Source of the DNA: Paralichthys olivaceus
Lineage: Eukaryota; Chordata; Actinopteri; Pleuronectiformes; Paralichthyidae
Assembly (NCBI RefSeq): GCF_024713975.1
Contig: NC_091111.1
Span: 14,982,501-15,046,500 of the forward strand
Direction: 5' to 3'
Length of the DNA: 64,000 nt
How positions within the stretch are numbered: the stretch's first letter is position 1; every line of letters begins with the position of its first letter. Below the pieces are notes generated by a model that searched no databases, was not told the DNA's origin, and saw nothing but the letters and a program-made list of their open reading frames with translations. Positions 48,972 to 60,981 of this stretch are shown in pieces. Both the position numbers and the translations under genes were made by a program.

Positions 48972-51900
48972 ATAATTTATACATATATGGACACATTTTG
49001 GTCGGTATGTTTTAAATACCCAGCTCCACGTTGAGCTGAACCTGTCCCACCTGAGGCGACTTTTGACAATACTGTATTATGCTATTATTAGAACCAGCTC
49101 CGAAAATAGACTTGTGGTGGCTGCTATCACAGGCTACACTGAGCAGCTGTTTGTGATCAAGAGAGAAGAGGAAGGGAGGACAGATGAGAGGAGAACTTTA
49201 AACATTTCCTTTCGTTTCTCTCCTCACTGCTTGGGTTTCTTGGCATAGAAGAGCACTGAATACATACATTGTTCTTTACTGGGCACAGCTGTTCATCTGT
49301 TTGTCTGTATTTCCTGTAACATCCAGTCTGTGTCCTGTCGTCTTCTCCTTCTGCCCGTCAACTCAGCTGCGGTTTTAAAACAGCTTGAGCCACAGCAGAT
49401 GCAGATGCATGCCCTCGGGGTAAAGAGCGGAGAGAGAAAGAGCGCGAGAGACCAGCAGTGAGAGGAGCGACAGACGCAGACGCTGCCAGAGCCACTGTTA
49501 CAACGCTCTGTAAAATAAACACCTGCTGCAGCGGCTGAGGTGCCCGCGGGACATGAGGGATCCTGCAGTCTAACCTTACAGCTGTGATTAGATAATGAAA
49601 CTGAGCTAACAGAGTTACAACTCCGTGAACTATCTCGCAAATCAGAGCTTACAGAGCTTTTACTTTGAAAAGATGTGAACTTGCCATTCTGCTTAATGAA
49701 GAAGACGTTGTAAAGACTTCAGCAATCAGCCTCTTCTACTCAACAGGAATCAACTTCTTGTCACAGCTGAGAAGATCAGTCTCAATCCCCAGCCCAGCCT
49801 GCAGTGTTCTCTTCCCAGCTGTGCCATAAATCATCTTGGTATCAAATGAATGAATAAATCCTCCGACCGGCAGCCGACTGAGGCTTACAGGGTTAGAAAC
49901 TGCAATGTGATCTGTGTCTTTTCTCACTCTTCCTTGCTACAGGGGGTTTTGTGCAGATTTGACAAGAGACAGACACTGGCACATAGATCAACTGTTGACG
50001 TTTAGAATCACACACATTACGCAGAACACCTTTTTAGCACATATATTCAGGCCGGAGACAGAGGAAGACAGGAGGAGTATGTGGGAGGGATGGGAAGAGA
50101 AGGCGAGTGGAGAAAATTATGTTTTTTCTTTGAGGGGGCGCAGACAAAATCAGTCGACAGCAAACATGATGGTCGACGGATTTTCATGTCGTGTAACAAG
50201 ACAAAATACAAATGACCACTCGATAGGAAAAAGATGCAGTCCCTGAATTTAGTCACAGCAATAGTCCTACACATGAAACACTAGAAGAGAGGTTCAGAGG
50301 TGCTGGTCAATCGATTCTGTCCCAGTTATGAGACCAGATTTGACTTATTTCCAGTCGTAAGCAAAGCAAAGCTAATTATCCAACCACACGTTTATCCCTC
50401 ACACACAAGAGTGATATTGATCTTCTCATCTGACTCTAGGCAAGAGAAAGTATAAAACCATTCCATTTAATACCAGCTGTAGAGTATATTAGAATTAACG
50501 CTAAAGACAAATCTTGCTTTATTTACGGCCACGATTATGTTACGACACTGCAGTTAAAAACTATACACACCAGCATACACTGTGATGTGGCTCAGGCAGG
50601 GTCAGGGACGTGCCAAAGATAAGAGATGCCAGAATGATTGTGGTCGTAGGAGGCAGGGGACCACCCATGAATTCATCATTGCTGACCTTTATAGGGCAAC
50701 TATCATATTAACACTGGCAGGAATTTTATTTGGCAAATGAAAGAGTACAAATCTTGTGATAAAAAACAAAGAGCATGTGGCTTTGGGTCTTTAAAAACTC
50801 ATTAAATAGTCTTTCATTGTGCATAAAGTCACGTATCACATGTCGTTTTTGCAACCTTTGTTCTGACAGGACTATATTTTGGATAAATATTGTGGACTGT
50901 ATTCTTCCACACTCAAGAGAGCAACTTTTATACACTGAAAGGTTTTTATTGACCATAGCAAACTCCTTTATATGTGCATTTTATTACAGAGCAAAATGGC
51001 AACTTACTTGAGATATGTTTTTCAAACATTACCTCACTGCACATTGGAGTTTCTTCACTGCGATTCAAAGTGGCCAACTACAGTGAATCTGGCACCGGTG
51101 ACAACAGAGTCCCCCGTGAATGTTTGCTTCCATCAGCAAGCTTCTAAAATCTTGGATTACATAAAGACAGCATCACAAAATCTGTCTGGTTTGGCTACGG
51201 CCATAACCAGACCCACGGAGGCCTGGATCCACTGTGGCCTCGCTAAACAAACACAACTCGGAGGTCTGGCTTTGCTTTAGCTGACGGACGTCATTATGCA
51301 CGTCGATTAAAAACAAACATGCTGGCAGAGAGAAACGTCCAGATTTTCGGTGTGGGCCTAGGGGTGGAAAATCCCCATTGACGCAAGGGTTAGACAGGGG
51401 TAAAGAAGAGAGTGAAGAAGTGTGGGAGGTGGAGAACAGTGGCTACTTTTGGGTGAGTGACATTTCTTGATGCCTTTTTAATGTGTTTAATCTGAAACGT
51501 CCAAGATGCCAAGTTACCAATTAAGCTGTTCCTGAATTGACCCTAAAGCTGAACGTTGATCTCTGCTTTTTTAATTGCCATAAAAAGCAAATGAAAGAAG
51601 AGAATGGGGATTATCCAGGTTCATCCAGCCAGCTCTACAGTGTACTGTTATTAGTGGAGAAAAGCCAAGATCAAAACAGAGCCTGCCCCCTCAAGCCTAC
51701 ACAGGATTTAAAATAAAATAGCCACTGTTACCATGCAAAAAACCTGATCCACAACTTCAAGATTTCAAATATACATTTCTTATTCATTTAAACACAAAAC
51801 AAAGAGCATTGTTTCACGTCCAACAAATTGTGAAAAAGCGTATAGCAGTGTTTCTGCATGACACAAGGCGAGACAAAGAAAATAGCAATAATGTCTTATT

Positions 51901-53832
51901 GTACTCAGCCACTGAGAACGCTCAGTGTGAATCAGCGACACACACTTTGGTTCTCACGCACTCCACGTGAAGCGTGTCTTCTATATCACTCGTATCACAT
52001 GAGAGCACGTGGCCCAATTTGTACCAATATAAATGACTACATTTATTATTATGGCAGCTAATCATGAACCCTACGAGAGCGCACACACACACACATATGC
52101 ATACCCACACACACCTCAACCCAATCGGGCATTGGTGTCAAGTTGCAGACAGGAAACAGATGGCCTGCTGGGAAAAGAAGCAGAAAAGGCATGCCAAAGA
52201 AGGCCAGAGAAAATGCCTCCCTCCCTCTTTTTTTTCTCCCTACATCCCTCCTTCCATCATCTCTTCATCCTCCGTTGGAAGGAAAAGGAAGAGCGAGGAC
52301 GTGGTGGTGTTCGGAGGGTAGATCAGTGGGCTCTGGCTGGAGATCAGAGTGATGGAGTTTTAAATAACAGCCCAGCATGGCTCTGCTGCACTGGGCTGGG
52401 AGCCTGCAGGCTGTTTAAGACAGACACATCCCACTGGGCCAGAAGGTATTTTAAGCCTTCAGGGCACAATAATGTTATCAAGTGCTGTGTTTAACATTAA
52501 CACAACTAATGCAAGAGGTAAATACAGTGTAAGAGTACGTGACACTGAATATGTAAACTGGGTCATGATAAGAAAATTAAAGCAATAGTTCAAAGTTTGG
52601 GAGAATACACTTATTAGAGTGTTAGATGAGATGATCAATACAACTGAAAACCGATTCTGCATACTCACATGATTTATGGGTCAGAAGCCGTTTCTAGTTT
52701 GACAAATTATGTTCAAGCACGCTTTGGTTGCCCGCAGGTAAACAGTCCACGTGGTGAGGAGGCAGAACACATTGACTGAAATGCACTGACTTTTAAATTG
52801 ACCTGCTTGCACGTGCACATGTCTGAACCTAAAACACCTACAAAAAGTATCACTGTTTGTGTTTTGTTTGGAGAAACGTTCGACTTGTGTGGACTGGTTG
52901 GACTGCAAAGAGTGCACGGTGAATGGGAGGTCTGGATATCCACTGTCTACACCAGAAGTCCCAAAATATTGGCCGTTGTCCCCAGAGGCTAATTCCTCGT
53001 CATATGAAAGCCAGTGGGCTCAGAAATAGTCAGCTGGTTAGTTTGACTTAGTTTACAGTAAATAGCTAGAATGTGTCATGGGGATTTATGTGCTGTAAAA
53101 CTTCCTGGACAGACTTTAATTCTCATAAAATGTGAGACTTCACTCATTCCTCATTAGAAGAAACTGATACCTGGAGTCCATGAGGCACATTCAATACATG
53201 TGAAGTTTACTTCCTCCTCAGACAAACCCCTGACCTCTGCTTGGTACACAGGATCACACACCCATCAGCTGCTGAGCCAGATAACCTTTGACCCCGAGAA
53301 CAGCAATCAGAGATCAATATTGTCTTGAGTAAGGTCGCGCTCCACAGAGGACGCATTGATAAGTGGGCTGACCCTGGCGGCTTGAGGTTGCGATCCATCA
53401 CAGGTTTACTTGAGCTCTGTGTGTAGCGTTTTCCAGAATCTCCAATCTTAGATCTTTATCGCGGTGAAGCTCAAACGTTAAGACCTCGTCAGGGGATGGG
53501 ACTGAAAGTTTCCTTTCGAGGTGTATAATCGATTATTTACAATGCAACTAAATTCAAAGTTGAGGGTTTTTTCTATCCAAGACCTGCAGATTGAACTTAT
53601 AGTGGTCACACCGATTTATGTGTTTGAGGGCAATACGAATATTTAAACTTTGAACGGTATATTGTATTAGACCAACTTTTTCAGATGGAATCAGATGAAA
53701 AAATAAACTGTATGTGAAACACCATTATACCAACGTGTAACCATGGCTACCTCATCTACACCACATACAGTTCAAAGTATCCAAGCCGACGTCCTGTATC
53801 AGCAAACCACCTCAGAGCTCTGCTCCAACATC

Positions 53833-53837
53833 AGTAG
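53833..53837 (+). repeat. target-site duplication, left
   Basis: AGTAG directly before the 5' LTR; the same five bases follow the 3' LTR at 59204-59208. Confidence 0.9.
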
Positions 53838-54315
53838 TGTGGTGATTTCTGTTTGGTGTTTTGTTGTGGTGTCTCTCCCCCTCCCCTTTTCTGTTTTTCT
53901 CAGTGCAGGTTGTGTGTGTGGCAAGGGGGCGTGGCTGGTTCCTGGCTGCAGCGACGAGGCGCACCTGATCTCTATCACCTCATCATCCCCTCAATAAAAG
54001 CCTGGTCCTGACTCCACTCCTGTGCCAGATTATTCCGTCCCGTCCGGTATCTTCATGTGCTATCGATGTCCTCGACTCCCGTGTTCGTTTTCATGGATTT
54101 TCACTAACCCTCGTATCTCCTTCCTTCCACCCAGCCTTTCCGTGCGCCTCGCTGCTCCTCCATTCATCCTCGTCTCACCCTGGATCTTCGAGCCAGCCTG
54201 CACCCTGCCACCCCAGCCTGCTCCTGTTTTGTGTTCGTATAAATAAACTCTGTTAAACCGCAAAACCTCCTGTCCGCGTCTGCTTTGGGGTCCAACTCAA
54301 GAACTAAGCCTAACA
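53838..54315 (+). repeat. 5' LTR (478 bp)
   Basis: Starts TGTGGTGATTTC and ends GCCTAACA. A TATA-like ATAAAAG lies at about 53994-54000, about 25-30 bases before the predicted transcript start near 54024. A poly(A) signal AATAAA lies at about 54241-54246. From these, U3 is about 53838-54023, R runs from there to about 54265, and U5 ends at 54315. The R/U5 border is approximate. Confidence 0.95.
54024..54035 (+). promoter_or_regulatory. predicted 5' transcript end, self-primer segment
   Basis: GCCAGATTATTC lies about 25-30 bases after the TATA-like box and is the perfect reverse complement of GAATAATCTGGC right after the 5' LTR. In the Tf1/sushi group such an RNA 5' end primes minus-strand DNA synthesis. 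Confidence 0.7.
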
Positions 54316-54327
54316 GAATAATCTGGC
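54316..54327 (+). promoter_or_regulatory. primer binding site for self-priming
   Basis: GAATAATCTGGC starts directly at the LTR border. It pairs over 12 bases with the LTR segment at 54024-54035. A tRNA-type site would start TGG at the border; the only TGG here begins 8 bases in. Confidence 0.75.
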
Positions 54328-54332
54328 CAAAA

Positions 54333-55409
54333 ATGGACCCCGCGGATGCGGAAAAATTCAGACTGGCTCTCTCGTCCCAAGGAACTCGTGTTGGGCAGCA
54401 CGAGAGAGCCCTGAACGAGGTTATGGAGACTCTACAGAACCTTACCTCCAACGTGGCACTGATCGGTGGCCGCATGGAACAGCTCACTACTCACCTCTCC
54501 ACGCTGACGACTCCGGCGCTCGCTCCCGCTCCAGCTCCAGTTCCAGCATCTCCACCAGCAGCTTCTCCGGTCACTCTTCCCACACAGCCCCGGGAACCAT
54601 TCATCCCCACACCCGCCAGGTTTGCAGGGCAGTTAGGCTCAGGTAGACAATTCCTCCATCAGTGCAGCCTCGTATTCGATCAGCAGCCGTTAACATACTC
54701 CACAGACAAGTCGCGGATTGCCTTCGTCATGAGTTTATTGTCGGAGAGAGCCGCGGCTTGGGCTGTTGCCATTTCCCACAGTAATTCGCCGATTTGTTTT
54801 TCTTTTTCCTCTTTTACCGAGGAATTCCTAAAAGTTTTTGATCACCCTCTGCGTAGTAAGGAGGCCAGTAGCCGGCTCCTTTCTCTTTGTCAGGGAGAGA
54901 AATCCGTGGCGGACCACTCGATCGACTTCCGCATTCTAGCGATCGATAGCGGCTGGGACGAGCGAGCGCTTCAAGGGGTTTTTCTCCGGGGATTAAGGGA
55001 CGAGCTGAGGGATGAGCTGGCCGCTCGTGACGAGACGACCTCTCTAGACGATTTGATCTCGCTTGCTATACGTCTAGATAATCGTCTCCGCGAGCGGCGC
55101 AGGGAGAGATCAGGTAGGGCGAGCCATACCCCTCCCGTGATGCGGACAAGGAGCCCTCACCATCGGGGGCTTGCGCCCTCTCCGCTGCCACCGTCCTCCT
55201 CCGACAGGATTCCTCCTGGATCTACACCTGCTCTCCTCGACATCGAGGAACCAATGCACCTGGGGAGGACGAAACTCACACCTACGGAGCGTCAACGTCG
55301 CCATCTCCGTGGACTCTGCCTTTACTGTGGCCTGGACGGTCATCGGATTACACTCTGCCCATCTCGGCCAAAAGGGGGGGCTCACCAGCCACAAGAGGAG
55401 CACTGGTGA
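54333..55409 (+). CDS. gag: retrotransposon Gag
   Basis: Structural protein of the element, which forms the virus-like particle and binds its RNA; 358 residues from ATG 54333 ([13 protein letters not shown]). The 16 codons upstream in frame lie partly in the LTR and are not used as a start here. Visible parts are an N-terminal coiled-coil-like stretch ([15 protein letters not shown]), an Ala/Pro-rich linker at about residues 65-90, the retrotransposon capsid fold ([19 protein letters not shown] to [10 protein letters not shown]), a basic Arg-rich part, and one CCHC zinc knuckle with C329, C332, H337 and C342. The stop TGA overlaps the start of the listed pol frame, which is in the -1 frame and is open for at least 170 nt upstream. 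Related to the sushi-ichi Gag from which the mammalian PEG10/RTL genes derive (family knowledge). Confidence 0.93.
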   Translation: MDPADAEKFRLALSSQGTRVGQHERALNEVMETLQNLTSNVALIGGRMEQLTTHLSTLTTPALAPAPAPVPASPPAASPVTLPTQPREPFIPTPARFAGQLGSGRQFLHQCSLVFDQQPLTYSTDKSRIAFVMSLLSERAAAWAVAISHSNSPICFSFSSFTEEFLKVFDHPLRSKEASSRLLSLCQGEKSVADHSIDFRILAIDSGWDERALQGVFLRGLRDELRDELAARDETTSLDDLISLAIRLDNRLRERRRERSGRASHTPPVMRTRSPHHRGLAPSPLPPSSSDRIPPGSTPALLDIEEPMHLGRTKLTPTERQRRHLRGLCLYCGLDGHRITLCPSRPKGGAHQPQEEHW

Positions 55410-58400
55410 GCCATTCTGCTGTTGTTTCGTCTCCTCCTCGCCTGTCTCTGCAAGGTACTGTGTCTTGGGATCAGACCTCCCTTCCGTTGTCTATTTTAGT
55501 TGATTCTGGGGCAGATGACAATTTTATTGACTCCGAACTGGTTACCCAGTCTAAAATTCCCTCTCAGCTCCTGCCGCAGCCTAAGAGGGTGTTCGCCCTG
55601 GATGGTAGACTCCTAGCTAAGGTTACTCATCGCACTATTCCCATTTCCCTTCAGCTCTCCGGAAATCATCACGAAGCAATATCTTTTTACGTTATCCCAT
55701 CTCCTGTTTCCCCAGTAGTTTTAGGTCTCCCTTGGTTAAAACTTCACAATCCTCACATTGACTGGTCCTCCTCCTCCATCACTAATTGGAGTTTGTTTTG
55801 TCATTCCCACTGCCTACACTCCGCCGTTCCTTCCACTCTGACTACCACACCTTCTCCACCCACGCCGGTGGATCTCAGTTTTGTTCCGGCAGAATATCAT
55901 CACCTCCAGGAAGTATTCAGTAAGGAGTTAGCAGTAGCTCTTCCTCCCCATAGACCTTATGACTGCAGTATTGATCTGCTACCTGGCGCCCCCTTTCCTT
56001 CCAGCAAAATGTATAATTTATCTAGACCGGAGAGAGAGGCCATGGAGACCTATATCACAGACTCATTGGCTACAGGACTTATTCGTCCTTCTTCTTCACC
56101 ATTAGGGGCAGGGTTTTTTTTTGTGGAGAAGAAGGACAAATCACTTCGCCCGTGCATTGATTTTAGGGGCCTCAATGATATCACGGTTAAGAACAAGTAT
56201 CCCCTCCCACTCATTGACTCAGCCTTCGGTCCCCTGCACAAGGCCACTATATTCTCCAAGTTGGACCTTCGCAACGCTTACCACTTAGTGAGAATTAGAG
56301 AGGGGGACGAGTGGAAGACGGGGTTTAACACTCCCCTGGGACACTTTGAGTATTTGGTCATGCCTTTCGGCCTCACTAATGCCCCTGCCGTTTTTCAGAC
56401 TCTCATAAATGATGTGTTGAGAGATATGCTTAACAGTTTTGTGTTTGTTTACCTTGATGACATTCTGATTTTCTCACGTTCTACCCAGGAGCATATTCAA
56501 CATGTGAACATTGTACTGAAAAGACTCCTGGAAAACAGACTATATGTCAAAGCGGAGAAATGTATTTTTCATGTGTCCTCTGTGAGCTTCTTGGGATTTA
56601 TTGTGGAGAAAGGGCAAATCAAGACCGACCCTGCCAAGGTTAAGGCAGTGGCCGAATGGCCCACTCCTACATCAAGGAAGCAACTACAGAGATTTCTCGG
56701 GTTTGCCAATTTTTATCGTAGGTTTATCCGAGACTACAGCAGAGTTGCTACACCCCTCACCAGGCTCACATCGGTTAAGGTTCCTTTTGTATGGTCACAG
56801 GCAGCCGAGGTGGCGTTCTCCAGACTCAAAGTACTATTTTCCTCTGCTCCTGTATTAATTCACCCGGATCCTGCTCTCCAGTTCATCGTGGAGGTGGATG
56901 CTTCCGACTCCGGGGTGGGGGCCGTGCTCTCTCAGCGCACTACCTCGGACCTGAAGCAGCACCCTTGTGCCTTTTTCTCCCGCCAGCTTTCCCCAGCGGA
57001 AAAAAACTATGATGTGGGGAACCGGGAGCTGTTGGCGGTCGTCCTGGCCCTGCAGGAATGGAGGCACTGGCTTGAGGGTTCTACTCACCCGTTTATTGTT
57101 TGGTCCGACCACAAGAACCTGTCATACCTGCGCACTGCCCGCAGGCTCAACTCGCGCCAGGCTCGGTGGGCGTTGTTCCTCGGGCGGTTCGACTTCACCC
57201 TTACCTACCGTCCGGGGTCGAGGAACATAAAGCCCGATGCTCTGTCACGTCAGTTTGCCCCTCCGGTGGAGGACACGTCTGGGAGCACCATACTGCCATC
57301 TTCCTGTGTGGTGGGAGCAGCAGGATGGGAGATTGAAGGTGTGGTCCAGGGGGCCCAGAGGGATCAGCCTGTCCCAGAAGGATGTCCACCAAACAGGTTG
57401 TTTGTTCCCCCGTCTGTCAGATCTCCAGTCCTTCAGTGGGGACATTCGTCCCAGATCTCCTGTCATCCTGGATGTCGCCGTACCCTGAACCTGCTGCAGC
57501 AACGCTTCTGGTGGCCCTCCATGGCGGCAGATACCAAGGCGTTTGTCGCCGCCTGTTCTGTCTGCGCCCGGAGCAAGGCGTCTCATCAGGCTCCTGCGGG
57601 ATTGCTGCGCCCCCTGCCCATCCCTCACCGCCCTTGGTCGCATATAGCGGTGGACTTCATCACAGGTCTACCCCCCTCTGGAGGGAACACTGTCATCCTG
57701 ACCGTGGTGGACCGCTTTTCCAAATCAGCTCATTTTATTCCGCTCTCGAAGCTTCCATCCGCCCTCGAGACCGCCAACCTACTGGTCACCCATGTGTTCC
57801 GGATACATGGCATCCCCGTGGACATCGTGTCGGACAGGGGGCCACAGTTCTCAGCCAGGACCTGGAAGGCGTTTTGCCAGGCGTTGGGGGCATCGGCCAG
57901 CCTATCGTCTGGATACCATCCACAGACCAACGGCCAGACAGAACGGGCCAATCAGGATCTGGGGGCGGCCCTGCGCTGCGTGACAGCACAACACCCGGCT
58001 TCCTGGGCCATCCACCTTCCCTGGGTCGAATATGCCCACAACTCCCTGGTCTGCTCTGCCACAGGGATGTCTCCCTTCATGGCCGCCAATGGCTTCCAGC
58101 CTCCACTCTTCCCAGCCCAGGAGACTGACGTGGCAGTTCCATCCGTCCAGGCACACCTCCGACGCGCTCGTCGGGTCTGGCGCGAGGCTCGGGCAGCACT
58201 CATCCGCACCACCGCCCGCAATCAGCGATTGGCCGATCGACATCGCACCCCCGCTCCTGTGTACCTGCCAGGTCAAAAGGTCTGGTTGTCGTCGCGGGAT
58301 CTACCCCTCCAGACGGAGTCCCGAAAGTTGACCCCCAGGTACATTGGACCGTATGAGGTCGATCGGGTCATTAACCCATGTGTGGTGAGACTCAAGCTTC

Positions 58401-58714
58401 CCCCTTCATTAAGGATCCACCCTGCTTTCCACGTCTCTCTCCTCAAGCCGGTGTCCTCTAGCCCTCTAAGCCCTCCGGCCGAGCCCCCTCCACCCACCCT
58501 GGTAATAGACAACCATCCGGCCTACACGGTAAGGGCGGTTTTGGATGTACGTCGGCGAGGGCGGGGCTACCAATATCTGGTGGATTGGGTGGGTTATGGG
58601 CCGGAGGAACGTCAATGGGTTTCCCGGTCTTTTATTCTTGACCCCACTATCCTCACTGACTTTTACACTCGTTTCCCGGACAAGCCTGGTAGACCGCCAA
58701 GAGGCGGTTCTTGA
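55406..58714 (+). CDS. pol: retrotransposon Pol polyprotein with chromodomain
   Basis: Polyprotein of about 1100 residues in the -1 frame relative to gag, so probably made by ribosomal frameshifting; the position 55406 is only the first start-like codon (GTG). Domains in order: aspartic protease ([12 protein letters not shown], Asp at about residue 33); reverse transcriptase ([21 protein letters not shown] at about 349-357); RNase H ([16 protein letters not shown] near 495); integrase zinc-binding HHCC part ([25 protein letters not shown] near 687-730); DDE core (VDFITGLPP near 749, [23 protein letters not shown]); and a C-terminal chromodomain ([15 protein letters not shown] near 1060-1090) that may steer integration to modified histones. 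The frame is intact throughout and the stop overlaps the polypurine tract. Confidence 0.95.
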   Translation: MSHSAVVSSPPRLSLQGTVSWDQTSLPLSILVDSGADDNFIDSELVTQSKIPSQLLPQPKRVFALDGRLLAKVTHRTIPISLQLSGNHHEAISFYVIPSPVSPVVLGLPWLKLHNPHIDWSSSSITNWSLFCHSHCLHSAVPSTLTTTPSPPTPVDLSFVPAEYHHLQEVFSKELAVALPPHRPYDCSIDLLPGAPFPSSKMYNLSRPEREAMETYITDSLATGLIRPSSSPLGAGFFFVEKKDKSLRPCIDFRGLNDITVKNKYPLPLIDSAFGPLHKATIFSKLDLRNAYHLVRIREGDEWKTGFNTPLGHFEYLVMPFGLTNAPAVFQTLINDVLRDMLNSFVFVYLDDILIFSRSTQEHIQHVNIVLKRLLENRLYVKAEKCIFHVSSVSFLGFIVEKGQIKTDPAKVKAVAEWPTPTSRKQLQRFLGFANFYRRFIRDYSRVATPLTRLTSVKVPFVWSQAAEVAFSRLKVLFSSAPVLIHPDPALQFIVEVDASDSGVGAVLSQRTTSDLKQHPCAFFSRQLSPAEKNYDVGNRELLAVVLALQEWRHWLEGSTHPFIVWSDHKNLSYLRTARRLNSRQARWALFLGRFDFTLTYRPGSRNIKPDALSRQFAPPVEDTSGSTILPSSCVVGAAGWEIEGVVQGAQRDQPVPEGCPPNRLFVPPSVRSPVLQWGHSSQISCHPGCRRTLNLLQQRFWWPSMAADTKAFVAACSVCARSKASHQAPAGLLRPLPIPHRPWSHIAVDFITGLPPSGGNTVILTVVDRFSKSAHFIPLSKLPSALETANLLVTHVFRIHGIPVDIVSDRGPQFSARTWKAFCQALGASASLSSGYHPQTNGQTERANQDLGAALRCVTAQHPASWAIHLPWVEYAHNSLVCSATGMSPFMAANGFQPPLFPAQETDVAVPSVQAHLRRARRVWREARAALIRTTARNQRLADRHRTPAPVYLPGQKVWLSSRDLPLQTESRKLTPRYIGPYEVDRVINPCVVRLKLPPSLRIHPAFHVSLLKPVSSSPLSPPAEPPPPTLVIDNHPAYTVRAVLDVRRRGRGYQYLVDWVGYGPEERQWVSRSFILDPTILTDFYTRFPDKPGRPPRGGS

Positions 58715-58722
58715 GGGGGGGG
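58713..58722 (+). promoter_or_regulatory. polypurine tract
   Basis: GAGGGGGGGG three bases before the 3' LTR primes plus-strand DNA synthesis. It overlaps the pol stop codon. Confidence 0.85.
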
Positions 58723-58725
58723 TAC

Positions 58726-59203
58726 TGTGGTGATTTCTGTTTGGTGTTTTGTTGTGGTGTCTCTCCCCCTCCCCTTTTCTGTTTTTCTCAGTGCAGGTTG
58801 TGTGTGTGGCAAGGGGGCGTGGCTGGTTCCTGGCTGCAGCGACGAGGCGCACCTGATCTCTATCACCTCATCATCCCCTCAATAAAAGCCTGGTCCTGAC
58901 TCCACTCCTGTGCCAGATTATTCCGTCCCGTCCGGTATCTTCATGTGCTATCGATGTCCTCGACTCCCGTGTTCGTTTTCATGGATTTTCACTAACCCTC
59001 GTATCTCCTTCCTTCCACCCAGCCTTTCCGTGCGCCTCGCTGCTCCTCCATTCATCCTCGTCTCACCCTGGATCTTCGAGCCAGCCTGCACCCTGCCACC
59101 CCAGCCTGCTCCTGTTTTGTGTTCGTATAAATAAACTCTGTTAAACCGCAAAACCTCCTGTCCGCGTCTGCTTTGGGGTCCAACTCAAGAACTAAGCCTA
59201 ACA
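58726..59203 (+). repeat. 3' LTR (478 bp)
   Basis: Same length as the 5' LTR and identical by eye. Its ORFs have the same translations as those in the 5' LTR. Confidence 0.95.
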
Positions 59204-59208
59204 AGTAG
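59204..59208 (+). repeat. target-site duplication, right
   Basis: AGTAG directly after the 3' LTR, matching 53833-53837. Confidence 0.9.
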
Positions 59209-60981
59209 CTGTTTGCTGTGAATACATATTTTCATACAAGCACTGGGATACAAACCAGTCCTATAAAAACTTAGCACCTTATTACATATTAATTTTCGTA
59301 ACTTCACAGCAGATGTTCTCCCTTCAACTGGCCGACATCTGAAAACCTCATTTAATGCTTCAATCAAAGAACGCTGGGCTGTAAAATATACAGACGTCAT
59401 TAAGCGCGTCTGCTAATTTATAAAACCTGAAATAAAGCAGCGATATAAAAGTACTGAGGCAACACAACCAGAAACACATGTTTACTGAAACCTGGTTGAA
59501 GTGGGGCCGACTTTAAACACATGTTTAGATAGGAACCTCCTCACAGAGTCTCTTCACCGAGACCCTGAGTCTTCATTAAATTCTCACCCTGTAATTCTGC
59601 AGCAAAACAGTTCGACCTTTATTGGAAGACTCGGTGGATTGTTGAGATTGTTTGGGCTTTTTGAAAGTCCCCAGACTTCTAATAAGGAGCCGATGGAGCC
59701 AAAACATAAAAACGTTGTCTCACTAAAAAGAGCCTGTCTGTCTTTGTCTCTCTTTGTCTTTCTCATTTCAATTAGGCCGTAAAAAGTTTGGCAAAAACAC
59801 AAACCATATTTTCATGATTACTTCTCATAAAGATAGAAATGTCTCTTTCTCTCTCAATCAACAGTCCTTTCTTTTTCCCGCCATGCCACTAAAATCAAGT
59901 CTCTCTGCCCTTTCTGGCCATGCAGCACATGTTCCTGGGCTCGTAGAGATCCTCGGCTCTCAGAACAAATTGAGTTTAATGGGGGTGAGGCAGGGTGAGC
60001 CGAGGGGAAGGTAAAGAGAGGCCTGTAAAAACAAAGCACATGCTTCTCCATGCAAGTCCCAGTGAGGAGAACCAAAGCGTTACTGCTTCCATGCCATGAC
60101 ATTACTTCTTAGCCCCCAGTGCCACAGTTACATGCTCTGGGTTGAACAGAAACACATAGGCACACAGGAAAACATACATTTTAATATGACTTTTAATGAA
60201 TGGAAATGTCATTATGTTGAGTTTTCTCTCTCTAGTGCTGCTCTAGACCTTTTCATGAAGGGGGCTGAATGTGAGAATGAAAATGTCCTCGTCAATTTTC
60301 CAGAAAATGTCTGACCCAGACAATTTTTGTGGCGTTAAAGACTCTTCAGGAACTGATTTATAGAAAGATTATACACAATTCTTCATCAACGTGTATGTAA
60401 ACAATTTTGGCAGTTACTACATGGAAACGTTTCACCCGACAGTGACTCATCTTCCTATAGAAAGGGTTAAGATCACGGTCACTGGCAGATACCAGTTGAC
60501 CCAGTTGGGACGTAAGCGAGCAAACATGCACACCTTTGGCAAAAACACTGACATGAACACACACAGTTGGAATGCACCTCAACACTGGTCTGTTCCTGTA
60601 TGGTGCAATGTTCTGCTGTGATTAACTGAACTATACATGCAGGTTCCTCTGAGGGCAACACACACTGGATCTCTCTCAGAGGTGCTGCGTCCTTCACCTT
60701 GACCCAAGAGATAATGAATTTTCCTGGGTAAGCATGGTTTGCGAAAGGGCAGGAACCCTGCTGAATAAAGCCATTCAAGAAGTCCTCTGGCCACATGTCC
60801 ATATGTCCACATGTCCCAGACACGGGCAGGAACTGGACACACAACTTTTCTGGATAACACACTGCAAATACCAGACAAATGAAAATACGCTGCACTTAAC
60901 ATAACTACTGTCTCATGTTTATTCCACAAAATTATCATCTTCTAAAAGTTCTTAAATTTACATCTATATCTTCACCATTAT

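Larger units (their letters stand above)
42000..53832. other. region without recognised genes
   Basis: About 11.8 kb with microsatellites, a MITE-like fragment at about 43155-43335 and the repeat cluster at 48700-48971. ORFs are short and without domains. A short segment at 47528-47656 is open on both strands next to splice-like signals but could not be assigned. GC-richer sequence at about 49380-49560 could be a promoter or 5' exon of something outside my recognition. Confidence 0.5.
53838..59203 (+). mobile_element. full-length Ty3/gypsy chromovirus, Tf1/sushi type
   Basis: A complete 5366-bp LTR retrotransposon. It has two 478-bp LTRs (53838-54315 and 58726-59203, TG...CA ends) that read identically, flanked by the AGTAG duplication. 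It carries gag (54333-55409) with a CCHC zinc knuckle and pol (55406-58714) with protease, reverse transcriptase, RNase H, integrase and chromodomain, in the Ty3/gypsy order. A polypurine tract lies before the 3' LTR. The primer site is complementary to the element's own LTR. There is no envelope gene. ORFs appear unbroken, so the copy is recent and may be autonomous. It sits in non-coding sequence between the eva1a region and the right end of the window. Confidence 0.97.

Noticed and set aside
49293..49640. 115-codon minus-strand ORF in GC-rich DNA
   Set aside because: Ser/Cys/Arg-rich composition typical of random GC-rich sequence; no domain or splice support.
54285..54332. Upstream in-frame extension of gag from within the LTR
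   Set aside because: It begins at a non-ATG codon and crosses the LTR border and primer site. ATG 54333 is the natural start.
57245..58276. Long minus-strand ORFs inside pol
   Set aside because: Shadows of a GC-rich coding sequence with clear integrase motifs on the plus strand.
53838..59203. An envelope gene that would make the element an endogenous retrovirus
   Set aside because: Pol ends in a chromodomain and its stop overlaps the polypurine tract; there is no room for an env ORF.
60479..60938. Overlapping minus-strand ORFs of 138 and 119 codons
   Set aside because: Two different frames are open over the same stretch and neither resembles a known protein.
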